This document shows, one piece after another, positions 1-6,046 of a DNA stretch of 6,389 nt. The notes under the pieces are model-generated. The model saw nothing but the letters and a program-made list of their open reading frames with translations, ran no database searches and was not told the DNA's origin. Each line of letters begins with the position of its first letter. Positions within the stretch are counted from its first letter, which is position 1. Position numbers and translations under genes: made by a program. This DNA comes from Bacillota bacterium (GTDB lineage Bacteria > Bacillota > Dethiobacteria > DTU022). The stretch lies in assembly GCA_012510305.1 (NCBI GenBank), contig JAAZIE010000189.1, positions 1-6,389 of the forward strand, given 5' to 3'.

Positions 1-1
1 C

Positions 2-1117
2 TCAATTACGGGGGATTATCTTGCCGGGCGGAAGTCCATCCCCCTGCCGGTAAAACGGCGCCCGCCGGGTGAGCGCAGCCTCTGGATCAGGGGCGCCCGG
101 GAGCATAATCTTCAGGAAATCGATGTGGAAATACCCCTGGGTCTTTTTGTCTGCGTCTCGGGGGTTTCCGGTTCCGGCAAGAGCACCCTGGTCAATGAGA
201 TCCTCGCCCGCTCGCTGCAGCGGCGCCTGCATCGTTCGCGGCAGCCGGCCGGCGCACACCGCGCCCTGGAAGGGGTGGAGCACCTCGACAAGGTAATCGT
301 TGTGGATCAGTCCCCCATCGGGCGGACTCCCCGCTCCAACCCGGCCACCTATACGGGGCTTTTCAGCGGTATCCGCGAGCTCTTTGCCCAGACCCCGGAG
401 GCCCGCCGGCGGGGTTACCGCCCGGGACGCTTCAGCTTCAATGTCAAGGGCGGCCGCTGCGAGGCCTGCCGGGGCGACGGAATTTTACGGATTGAGATGC
501 ATTTTCTGCCTGATGTGTACGTCCCCTGTGAAGTGTGCCGGGGCAAGCGCTACAATCGAGAAACGCTGGAGGTGCGCTACAAGGGTAAAAATATCGCCGA
601 TGTCCTGGCGATGACGGTCTCCGAAGCCCTTGATTTTTTCAGCGCCATCCCCAGGCTGCAGCGCCGGCTGCAGCTGATCGACGACGTCGGCCTGGGCTAC
701 ATCAGGTTGGGGCAGCCGGCGACGACCCTTTCCGGGGGAGAGGCCCAGCGGGTCAAGCTCTCCACCGAGCTCTCCAAGCGCAGCAACGGAAGGACCCTCT
801 ATATACTGGATGAGCCGACCACCGGTTTACACCTGGCCGATATCAGCAAGCTTTTGCTGATCCTGGAGCGGCTGGTCGAGAGCGGCAATACGGTCGTGGT
901 GATCGAGCACAATATGGATGTGCTCAAAAGAGCCGACCACCTCATCGATCTGGGGCCGGAAGGCGGCGAGGGCGGCGGCAGTATCGTCACCACGGGCACC
1001 CCTGAGGAGGTCGCCGCCTCGGAGCGCTCCTATACCGGCCGGTGGCTGCGCCGGGTTCTCAAAGAGCCGGGCAGCGGCGCCGCGGCACCGGGTAAAGCCA
1101 AAGGGGCGACCCGGTAG
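2..1117 (+). CDS. uvrA: UvrA, excinuclease ABC subunit A (3' part, start outside window)
   Basis: ATPase of nucleotide excision repair: a UvrA dimer scans DNA for distorting lesions and hands them to UvrB. The reading frame is open from base 2, and its first residues (SITGDYLAGRK) already match UvrA, so this is the C-terminal 371 residues of a protein usually about 940 long. Visible in fragment numbering: second-domain Walker A GVSGSGKST at 54-62; the UvrA-specific Q-loop stretch DQSPIGRTPRSNPATY starting at 102; a zinc finger C-x2-C-x19-C-x2-C at Cys153, 156, 176 and 179; ABC signature LSGGEAQR at 243-250; Walker B LYILDEP at 266-272 with catalytic Glu271; and the switch His303 in VIEHN. All ATP-site and zinc residues are intact. 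The tail after about residue 350 is low-complexity, rich in Gly, Ala and Lys, as is common in UvrA. uvrC follows 33 bases downstream with no terminator-like hairpin between, so co-transcription is likely. The GTG at 125 is an internal Val codon, not a start. Confidence 0.97.
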   Translation, partial: SITGDYLAGRKSIPLPVKRRPPGERSLWIRGAREHNLQEIDVEIPLGLFVCVSGVSGSGKSTLVNEILARSLQRRLHRSRQPAGAHRALEGVEHLDKVIVVDQSPIGRTPRSNPATYTGLFSGIRELFAQTPEARRRGYRPGRFSFNVKGGRCEACRGDGILRIEMHFLPDVYVPCEVCRGKRYNRETLEVRYKGKNIADVLAMTVSEALDFFSAIPRLQRRLQLIDDVGLGYIRLGQPATTLSGGEAQRVKLSTELSKRSNGRTLYILDEPTTGLHLADISKLLLILERLVESGNTVVVIEHNMDVLKRADHLIDLGPEGGEGGGSIVTTGTPEEVAASERSYTGRWLRRVLKEPGSGAAAPGKAKGATR

Positions 1118-1135
1118 CCCTTCCTCAGCCCACTT

Positions 1136-1143
1136 AAAAGGAG
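1136..1143 (+). promoter_or_regulatory. uvrC ribosome binding site
   Basis: AAAAGGAG lies seven bases before the ATG at 1151. It is the only strong Shine-Dalgarno match near the 5' end of the frame and fixes this ATG as the uvrC start. Confidence 0.8.
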
Positions 1144-1150
1144 TCAATTT

Positions 1151-3019
1151 ATGAGCAGGCGATCAAAACTTGCTGAAAAAGTGCGCCATTTCCCTCTCTC
1201 GCCGGGCGTTTACCTGATCAAAGATGCTGTCGACAGCATAATCTACGTCGGGAAAGCGCGCTCGTTGAGGCAGCGGGTGCGAAACTATGTCGCCGCCGGC
1301 AGCGCTGTTTCGCCGCGGCTGCGGGCGATCCAGGCGCAGATGCACGAGATCGAATATATGGTCACCGATTCAGAAGTGGAAGCGCTGATTTTGGAGTGCA
1401 ACCTGATCAAGGAATACCGGCCGCGCTATAATGTGGATTTGAAAGATGACAAAAACTATCCCTGTTTACGCTTGACCGGAGGCCTCTACCCGCGGCTCGA
1501 GTATCTGCGCCTTTCGCAGAAAGAAAATCGCCGGAAAAGCCGCCGTTTCAAAGAGCAGGAGGCGGTTGAGGAGCGCGATGCACTTTATTTCGGCCCGTAC
1601 ACCGAAGTGGGGGCGGTGCGTGAGACCATGCGCTTGCTGGGGAAGATATTTCCCCTGCGCCGCTGCCGCCGCCCGCTCACCGGCGAGCCGGCGCAAGAAA
1701 GGCCCTGCCTGAACTACCAGATGAAGCGCTGCCTGGGACCCTGTCGCGGCGCGGCGGCGGTTTCCCCCGCGGAATACAGAAGCATGGTCGATCAGGTAGT
1801 CTCCTTTCTTGAGGGGAAACGCGATATCCTGGAGCATCAGCTCGAAGAAAGGATGCACCGGGCGGCGCGCGAAGAGCGCTTTGAAGAGGCGGCCCGGCTG
1901 CGGGACCAGGTCCAGGCGGTGCGCCGGATCACGGCGCAGGAACAAAAGGTGCTGGATTTAAAGAAAAGCGAAGACCGGGATGTGCTGGCCCTGGTCCGGC
2001 AGGAGGCTGCCGTGGCGGTGCACCTGCTGGTGATCAGGGAGGGAAAGCTGATCCGCCGCGAGCATTTTCTCCTTGGCCCTGCCGCCGCCGAAGCCGGCGA
2101 TGGTGAAGCGCTGGGGGCCTTTGTCAAGTCTTACTACAGCCGGGGGGCACGCCCCCCGAAAGAGATTATTTTTTCCAGCGAGCCCGATGACCGGGAGACG
2201 CTGGGGGGCTGGTTGAGGAAAATAGCGGGGTCGAAGGTAAACCTGCTGGTGCCCCGGCGCGGCGCCAGGCGCAGGCTCGTCGAGATGGCCCTGCGCAACG
2301 GCCTGCTCAAGCTGGCCGATGAGCAGGAGCGTTCGGTGCGGCGCGTGCTGCTGCCCCTGGAAGAGGTGGGCCGGCTGGCCGGTCTGAAGGAGGCGCCCCG
2401 GCGAATCGAGGGTTACGATGTCTCCCACCTGCGCGGCGGTGCAGCGGTGGGAGTGATGGTTGTTTTTGAGCAGGGCCGTCCGTTTAAAGATGGTTACCGC
2501 CGCTTTCACCTGGACCGGACTTCGCCGGGAGATGACTGCGCCGCCCTGCAGGAGGTTTTGCAGAGGCGGGCGGCCCATCCTGAATGGCCCCTTCCCGAGC
2601 TCATGCTCATTGACGGGGGCAGGGCCCAGCTGAATGCAGCGCGGGGGGCCCTGCAGGAAAGGGGCATCACGGAAGTGGCGCTCCTGGCACTGGCTGAAAA
2701 CCCGGACCGGATCTTCTTGGAGCAGGAGAAAACACCGGTGCTGCTGCCGGCAGACAGCACCTTGCTGCAGCTGCTGCAGCGGATTCGCGATGAAGCCCAC
2801 CGCTTCGCCATCGACTATCACCGCCGGCTGCGCAGGCACAGCGCCATCCGCTCCCGGCTCGAAGAGATAGCCGGGGTGGGGCCGCAGCGCCGTGCCGCCC
2901 TGCTGAAGCGTTACGGCACCCTGGAGCGGCTTTACCATGCCACCGTGGAGGAGCTGGCCGCTGTTCCCGGGATCAGCCGGGTTTTGGCCGAGCGGGTCTA
3001 CCGTCATCTGCACCGGTAA
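1151..3019 (+). CDS. uvrC: UvrC, excinuclease ABC subunit C
   Basis: Dual nuclease of nucleotide excision repair; it joins the UvrB–DNA complex and cuts 3' then 5' of the lesion. At 622 residues it is of normal family length. Domain order: GIY-YIG nuclease about 14-95 (GVY at 19-21, YVG at 32-34, Arg42, catalytic Glu82 by alignment to Thermotoga UvrC Arg39/Glu76). Next is a Cys cluster Cys172, 186, 194 and 198, the spacing that holds an iron-sulfur cluster in E. coli UvrC. A UVR motif that contacts UvrB spans about 223-258. The RNase H-like nuclease spans about 410-560, with Asp423 (GYDVSH), Asp488 (LIDGG) and His550 (DEAHRF) matching the catalytic triad. A tandem helix-hairpin-helix DNA-binding tail spans about 570-622 (GVGPQRRAALL, then AVPGISRVLAERV). 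All key residues are present, so the protein should be active. It directly follows uvrA. UvrB is not in the window. Confidence 0.98.
   Translation: MSRRSKLAEKVRHFPLSPGVYLIKDAVDSIIYVGKARSLRQRVRNYVAAGSAVSPRLRAIQAQMHEIEYMVTDSEVEALILECNLIKEYRPRYNVDLKDDKNYPCLRLTGGLYPRLEYLRLSQKENRRKSRRFKEQEAVEERDALYFGPYTEVGAVRETMRLLGKIFPLRRCRRPLTGEPAQERPCLNYQMKRCLGPCRGAAAVSPAEYRSMVDQVVSFLEGKRDILEHQLEERMHRAAREERFEEAARLRDQVQAVRRITAQEQKVLDLKKSEDRDVLALVRQEAAVAVHLLVIREGKLIRREHFLLGPAAAEAGDGEALGAFVKSYYSRGARPPKEIIFSSEPDDRETLGGWLRKIAGSKVNLLVPRRGARRRLVEMALRNGLLKLADEQERSVRRVLLPLEEVGRLAGLKEAPRRIEGYDVSHLRGGAAVGVMVVFEQGRPFKDGYRRFHLDRTSPGDDCAALQEVLQRRAAHPEWPLPELMLIDGGRAQLNAARGALQERGITEVALLALAENPDRIFLEQEKTPVLLPADSTLLQLLQRIRDEAHRFAIDYHRRLRRHSAIRSRLEEIAGVGPQRRAALLKRYGTLERLYHATVEELAAVPGISRVLAERVYRHLHR
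2141..2158 (+). repeat. Very GC-rich perfect hairpin inside uvrC
   Basis: CGGGGGG and CCCCCCG form seven consecutive G-C pairs around the four-base loop CACG. It lies in the codons for residues about 331-336, in the linker between the UVR motif and the RNase H domain. A T6 run sits about ten bases after the stem (2169-2174), too far for a standard terminator. It may be only a by-product of Gly, Arg and Pro codons. Confidence 0.5.
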
Positions 3020-3034
3020 GGGGTGGTTGCCGGG

Positions 3035-3056
3035 CAAGTCGCCGCCAGGGGACTTG
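3035..3056. repeat. Inverted repeat filling the -35 region of the HAD promoter
   Basis: CAAGTC (3035-3040) and GACTTG (3051-3056) are perfect inverted copies separated by ten bases. They abut the extended -10 element at 3055-3065 and lie where a -35 box would be. That placement suits a repressor or activator site. There is no T tract after it, so it is not a standard terminator of uvrC. With six-base arms, chance is possible. Confidence 0.35.
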
Positions 3057-3065
3057 TGCTATAAT
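3055..3065 (+). promoter_or_regulatory. Extended -10 promoter for the HAD hydrolase gene
   Basis: TGTGCTATAAT contains a perfect TATAAT (3060-3065) preceded by TGTG at the position of the TRTGn extension of Gram-positive sigma-A promoters. There is no good -35 hexamer 16-18 bases upstream (AGTCGC at 3037-3042), which is usual for extended -10 promoters. The expected transcript start is near 3072, giving a leader of roughly 20 bases before the ATG at 3094. It implies a transcription unit separate from uvrA–uvrC, possibly continuing into rapZ. Confidence 0.7.
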
Positions 3066-3081
3066 ATGAAATAGTGATACC

Positions 3082-3088
3082 AGGGAGG
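3082..3088 (+). promoter_or_regulatory. HAD hydrolase ribosome binding site
   Basis: AGGGAGG sits five bases before the ATG at 3094 and supports that start. Confidence 0.75.
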
Positions 3089-3093
3089 TTTCC

Positions 3094-3915
3094 ATGCGTT
3101 ACCGGTTGCTGGCCATAGATCTTGATGAAACCCTGCTTGATGCCGGGAGCAAAATATCGCCGCGCAGCAAGCAAGCGATCCGGGCAGCGATGGAGCGTGA
3201 TGTGATTGTGACCATCTCCACCGGCCGGATGCATTTGAGCAGCATTCACTATGTGAGGGAGCTTGAACTGGACCGGGAATGGCCCGTGATCAGCTACATG
3301 GGCGCTTTGATCAAAACCGCAGGCAATGAGCGAACCCTTTTCCACTGTCCCATGACGCTCCAAACAGCGGTGTCGGTAGCGGCCGCCGCCGAGGAAAGCA
3401 GCGAAGAGGTCTGCGCTTATATCAATGAACAATTTTATATTAACCGGGAGAACCGTTATTCGAGATATTACCGTAAAAAATATGATGTACCGGTGGAAGT
3501 GGTGGGAAGGCTGGATCGCTTTTTGGAGAAAGAGGGCTGCCGTCCGACGAAGATGACTATATTTAATTGGGAAGGCGAATTTTCAGGGATCGAGGGACGG
3601 CTCAGTAAAGACTACGCCGGCCGGTTTACCATGCTCCGTCCGCACCCGTTTTTTCTCGAATTTACCCACCGGAAAGCAACCAAGGGGCAGGCCCTGCACA
3701 GGTTGGCCGGTGCGTTGAATATTGAGCGCGAAGAGATGATCTCCTTTGGGGACAGCGCCAACGATCTGGATATGATTCAGTACGCCGGCCTGGGGGTGGC
3801 GGTGGCCAACGCCGTCCCGGAAGTGCTGGAAGCGGCGGATCTGATCACGGCTGCCAATACCGAAGACGGGGTGGCCCGGTTGATTGAGCAGTATATCTCC
3901 AGCGGGCTGCTGTAG
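3094..3915 (+). CDS. Cof-type HAD-superfamily hydrolase (probable sugar-phosphate phosphatase)
   Basis: Predicted cytoplasmic Mg-dependent phosphatase of the haloacid dehalogenase superfamily, 273 residues, the normal Cof/YidA size. Motif I is IDLDETLL with nucleophile Asp9 and acid/base Asp11. Motif II is TISTGR with Thr43. The motif III lysine is Lys197 in KATKGQAL, and motif IV is GDSANDLDMI with Asp220 and Asp224 as metal ligands. The region between motifs II and III (about 80-190) is the C2-type cap that sets substrate choice. KGQAL and the GDSxND signature favour the Cof group over other HADs. Members dephosphorylate sugar phosphates, phosphorylated vitamin precursors or flavins, and sequence alone does not decide among these. 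No signal peptide or membrane segment is seen. The gene has its own extended -10 promoter and lies upstream of rapZ with a 111-bp gap. The middle of the gene (about 3420-3560) is visibly more AT-rich than uvrC, but rapZ shows the same, so transfer is not indicated. Confidence 0.92.
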   Translation: MRYRLLAIDLDETLLDAGSKISPRSKQAIRAAMERDVIVTISTGRMHLSSIHYVRELELDREWPVISYMGALIKTAGNERTLFHCPMTLQTAVSVAAAAEESSEEVCAYINEQFYINRENRYSRYYRKKYDVPVEVVGRLDRFLEKEGCRPTKMTIFNWEGEFSGIEGRLSKDYAGRFTMLRPHPFFLEFTHRKATKGQALHRLAGALNIEREEMISFGDSANDLDMIQYAGLGVAVANAVPEVLEAADLITAANTEDGVARLIEQYISSGLL

Positions 3916-4026
3916 AATCAGCGGTCAAAACCCGGTTGCCGGTTGCTTTCGACATGGGTTGACAATAGCGATAGAGGCACAGCACTGACAGCGCTCGATG
4001 AGTGAGCTTGGAAGGGGCGGGCGGTT
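3916..4026 (+). other. HAD–rapZ intergenic gap with a TTGACA box and a 7-bp tandem repeat
   Basis: This gap has no terminator-like hairpin with a T run. It contains CGGTTGC twice in tandem (3933-3946) and a perfect TTGACA (3959-3964). At 16-18 bases beyond TTGACA the sequence is GC-containing (around GCACTG) and gives no credible -10 box, so I do not call a promoter. The rapZ ribosome site GGAAGGGG is at 4010-4017, nine bases before the ATG. rapZ may be read through from the HAD promoter. Confidence 0.4.
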
Positions 4027-4896
4027 ATGGTTCAAAAAGAGACCATTCAAATAGTTTTGATTACCGGGCTTTCCGGGGCGGGTAAAAGTGTGGCGATCAA
4101 CTCTTTTGAGGATCTCGGTTTCTTCTGCGTAGATAATTTGCCGCCCACTTTTATCCCTAAATTCGCCGAGCTCTGTCTCCAGTCGGAAGGAAAAATCAGC
4201 AAAATAGCCCTGGTTTGTGATATGCGGGGGGGCGCTTTTTTTGATGATCTTTTTGAGTCACTTCTTGAGCTGGTAAACAATGAAATTGAATATGAAATTT
4301 TGTTTCTGGAAGCCGGCGACGAGGTCCTGCTGCGGCGCTTCAAGGAAACCAGGCGGCGCCATCCTCTTTCCGAGGTCGGTTTGCTCGAAGCCATTCAGGC
4401 CGAGAGGGAGGCCCTGGGAGAGTTAAAAGGTAAGGCAGACAAGGTTATCGATACCTCCGAACTGACCCCGCAGGAACTGAAAAAGAAAATATTTGAAATC
4501 TATGAGCCCGAACACCGGGAAAAAGGGATGCCTGTTTTGCTGATGAGCTTTGGTTTTAAATACGGCGTGCCTCTCGATGCCGATCTCGTTTTCGATGTCC
4601 GTTTTCTACCCAACCCGCATTACGTGGAGCACCTGCGGCCTCTTACCGGGGAAGATCATCAGGTTAAAGCCTATCTATGGCAGAGGAAGGTTACCCGCAA
4701 GTATTTCCAGAAGCTTCAGGAGCTCCTGAAATTTTCCATTCCTTATTATGCCCGCGAGGGTAAAGTCCAGCTGGTGGTCGCGATCGGTTGCACCGGGGGA
4801 AAGCACCGCTCAGTAGCCCTGGCCAGGGAGTTAGGGCGGGTTCTGTCCAGCCGTTACCGGGTTCATATCGAGCACAGGGATATCGACAAATTCTAA
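4027..4896 (+). CDS. rapZ: RapZ/YvcJ family nucleotide-binding regulator
   Basis: P-loop nucleotide-binding protein of 289 residues, the usual family length. The E. coli member is the adaptor that directs the small RNA GlmZ to RNase E according to glucosamine-6-phosphate level. The Bacillus member YvcJ binds and hydrolyses nucleotides and affects competence; no RNA partner can be assumed here. The N-terminal half is a kinase-like fold with Walker A GLSGAGKS at 14-21, the family stretch GFFCVDNLPP at 31-40, a Walker B-like VCDMR around Asp65, and RRFKETRRRHPL at 103-114. The C-terminal half carries the RapZ-specific motifs FGFKYG at 175-180, DVRFLPNPHY at 190-199 and GCTGGKHRSV at 254-263, which form the metabolite/RNA-binding pocket in E. 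coli RapZ. All are conserved. The start is supported by GGAAGGGG nine bases upstream. In most Firmicutes yvcK/glmR follows directly; here whiA does, after 65 bp. Confidence 0.96.
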   Translation: MVQKETIQIVLITGLSGAGKSVAINSFEDLGFFCVDNLPPTFIPKFAELCLQSEGKISKIALVCDMRGGAFFDDLFESLLELVNNEIEYEILFLEAGDEVLLRRFKETRRRHPLSEVGLLEAIQAEREALGELKGKADKVIDTSELTPQELKKKIFEIYEPEHREKGMPVLLMSFGFKYGVPLDADLVFDVRFLPNPHYVEHLRPLTGEDHQVKAYLWQRKVTRKYFQKLQELLKFSIPYYAREGKVQLVVAIGCTGGKHRSVALARELGRVLSSRYRVHIEHRDIDKF

Positions 4897-4901
4897 CGGC
4901 G

Positions 4902-4925
4902 GCCCCGGGGCAGACCATTTTTTTT
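4902..4925 (+). terminator. Weak terminator-like palindrome plus T8 tract after rapZ
   Basis: The 10-bp palindrome GCCCCGGGGC (4902-4911) begins five bases after the rapZ stop and is followed, six bases later, by eight Ts (4918-4925). The palindrome has no central loop, so only about three G-C pairs can form with a four-base loop, and the T run is displaced. It would be a poor terminator at best, perhaps attenuating read-through into whiA. Confidence 0.2.
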
Positions 4926-4942
4926 GCGCGAGCAGCTTGTCG

Positions 4943-4950
4943 AAAGGAGA
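4943..4950 (+). promoter_or_regulatory. whiA ribosome binding site
   Basis: AAAGGAGA lies 11 bases before the ATG at 4962 and decides the start. The same frame stays open back to an ATG at 4788 inside rapZ, but those 58 extra codons have no such site and do not resemble WhiA. Confidence 0.7.
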
Positions 4951-4961
4951 GACATTTCTTA

Positions 4962-5915
4962 ATGTCATTTTCCCGGCAGGTCAAACTGGAACTGGTTCGC
5001 CGCCCGCAAAATAATACCTGCTGCAGCCGCACGGAGTTAACCGCCCTGCTGCTCTTACGCGGCTACTTGACCATACGCGGCCGTGAGCATATCTTGAGCG
5101 TGGGGGTTGAGCATACGGCCCTGGCCCGCTACCTGTTCAGCCTCTTCAAGGCCTCCGGGGCCGGCTTGCCGGAAGTGTCGAAAAAGCAGATGCGGCGCCT
5201 GGGGATAAGGCGCTACCGGGTGCGGATAAGCGGGCGGGACAATGTCGCTGCGGCCCTGCGGGCACTGGGTCTAAAAAGCGGCAATTTGCCGCAGCGCCTG
5301 GCCAGGGACCCCGCCCTGGTGCCGCAGCGCCGCTGCTGCCGGCGTGCTTTTGTCAGGGGCGCTTTTTTGGCCGGGGGTTCTCTGAGCGCCCCTGCAGGCC
5401 GCGGTTATCACCTGGAAATCAACTGCGGTTCCCCGGAGGATGCAAAGCTGCTGCAGGGCTGCCTGGAAGGATTTGCGATCAATGCCGCCTCCAGGTGTCG
5501 TCGCGGCAGTTACTACCTTTATTTGAAGAACGCGGAATCGATCGCCGATTTCTTGAGGGTGATCGGTGCAGGCAGCGCTGTTTTACAGCTGGAAAGCGTT
5601 CGGGTGATCAGAAGCATGCGCAGCCAGGTTAACCGGCTGGTTAATTGTGACACGGCCAACCTGGAGAAGACGGTAGCGTCAGCCCAGCAGCAGCTGCTGC
5701 TGATCGATCGCCTGGAAAGGGAACAGGGTCTGGAGAATCTGCCGCCATCGTTACGGAATATCGCAATTATGCGCCGCCGCCACCCCGAAGCTTCGATGAG
5801 GGAACTGGGGCGGTTGTGTGAGCCTCCTTTGAGCAAGTCGGCGGTGAATCACCGTCTCCGGAAGCTGGCGGCGCTGGAGCGGGAAGAAGACCGCGCCGAA
5901 GGTCAAAATCCGTAA
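4962..5915 (+). CDS. whiA: WhiA/YvcL DNA-binding regulator
   Basis: Conserved Gram-positive protein with a LAGLIDADG homing-endonuclease-like fold joined to a helix-turn-helix. In Streptomyces it is a transcription factor for sporulation septation. In Bacillus it binds the nucleoid and influences cell division and chromosome segregation. This copy has 317 residues, close to the Bacillus length. The N-terminal region shows the family pattern MSFSRQVKLEL, then CCSRTELTALLLLRGYL at 20-36. The second LAGLIDADG-like unit is CCRRAFVRGAFLAGGS at 125-140; the acidic catalytic residues of true homing nucleases are missing, as is normal for WhiA, so no nuclease activity is expected. The HTH lies about 260-304: LPPSLRNIA, ELGRLCEPPLSKSA, and the recognition helix SKSAVNHRLRKL at 291-302, the most diagnostic stretch. 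Start ATG 4962 has AAAGGAGA upstream. It follows rapZ with no glmR/yvcK between, and rpoN rather than crh comes next. Confidence 0.96.
   Translation: MSFSRQVKLELVRRPQNNTCCSRTELTALLLLRGYLTIRGREHILSVGVEHTALARYLFSLFKASGAGLPEVSKKQMRRLGIRRYRVRISGRDNVAAALRALGLKSGNLPQRLARDPALVPQRRCCRRAFVRGAFLAGGSLSAPAGRGYHLEINCGSPEDAKLLQGCLEGFAINAASRCRRGSYYLYLKNAESIADFLRVIGAGSAVLQLESVRVIRSMRSQVNRLVNCDTANLEKTVASAQQQLLLIDRLEREQGLENLPPSLRNIAIMRRRHPEASMRELGRLCEPPLSKSAVNHRLRKLAALEREEDRAEGQNP
5685..5702. repeat. 18-bp perfect palindrome in whiA
   Basis: CAGCAGCAGCTGCTGCTG is its own reverse complement. In frame it encodes Gln-Gln-Gln-Leu-Leu-Leu of the conserved helix before the HTH, so codon choice explains it well. With no central loop it would form only a short hairpin in RNA. 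Confidence 0.4.
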
Positions 5916-6046
5916 ATAGAGGCATAAACTAAAGCAGGAGATCCTGGCGACAATGAGCGTAACTTGTTGCCAAAGTACAGGGAGGACTCAGAAAAGCAGG
6001 GAATGAGCAAACATTTGTCGAAATCAGCCGTCAGGAAGTGAGATCG
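5916..6046 (+). other. rpoN leader with two tiny overlapping reading frames
   Basis: This gap contains no recognisable gene remnant or terminator. AGGAG (5936-5940), inside a short inverted repeat CAGGA/TCCTG (5935-5946), precedes an ATG at 5953. That ATG opens a 17-codon frame ending at TGA 6004-6006, which overlaps (ATGA) a second ATG at 6003. The second frame has 12 codons and ends at 6039-6041, five bases before the rpoN ATG and inside its ribosome-site region. A separate AGGGAGGA (5979-5986) has no start at normal distance. Translation of either frame is unproven. Confidence 0.3.
6033..6040 (+). promoter_or_regulatory. rpoN ribosome binding site
   Basis: AGGAAGTG lies six bases before the ATG at 6047. 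An in-frame GTG at 6038 overlaps this site, so ATG 6047 is the better start. Confidence 0.6.

Noticed and set aside
2..283. Minus-strand frame opposite uvrA
   Set aside because: The plus strand here encodes clear UvrA sequence including Walker A, and the antisense product has no features.
125..1117. GTG at 125 as the start of a short ABC protein
   Set aside because: The frame continues upstream to base 2 with unmistakable UvrA sequence, so the gene is cut by the window edge rather than truncated in the genome.
1958..3037. 359-codon open frame on the minus strand opposite uvrC
   Set aside because: It lies wholly across conserved uvrC codons, is rich in Gln, Pro and Gly as expected from reverse reading of GC-rich DNA, and has no recognisable motif. 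It is a shadow of uvrC.
3020..3060. Rho-independent terminator after uvrC
   Set aside because: The CAAGTC/GACTTG stem has a ten-base loop and no T tract follows; its position fits a regulatory site better.
3959..3987. TTGACA-based sigma-A promoter for rapZ
   Set aside because: No acceptable -10 hexamer lies 16-18 bases downstream, so it is listed only as a box within the gap.
3976..3992. Possible sigma-54 promoter (GGCAC...) upstream of rapZ, and a similar TGGC at 5945 upstream of rpoN
   Set aside because: The required GG-N10-GC spacing is not met at either place.
4788..4961. 58-codon upstream extension of whiA starting inside rapZ
   Set aside because: Its residues do not look like WhiA, it overlaps conserved rapZ codons, and ATG 4962 has a proper ribosome site and gives the family-typical N-terminus.
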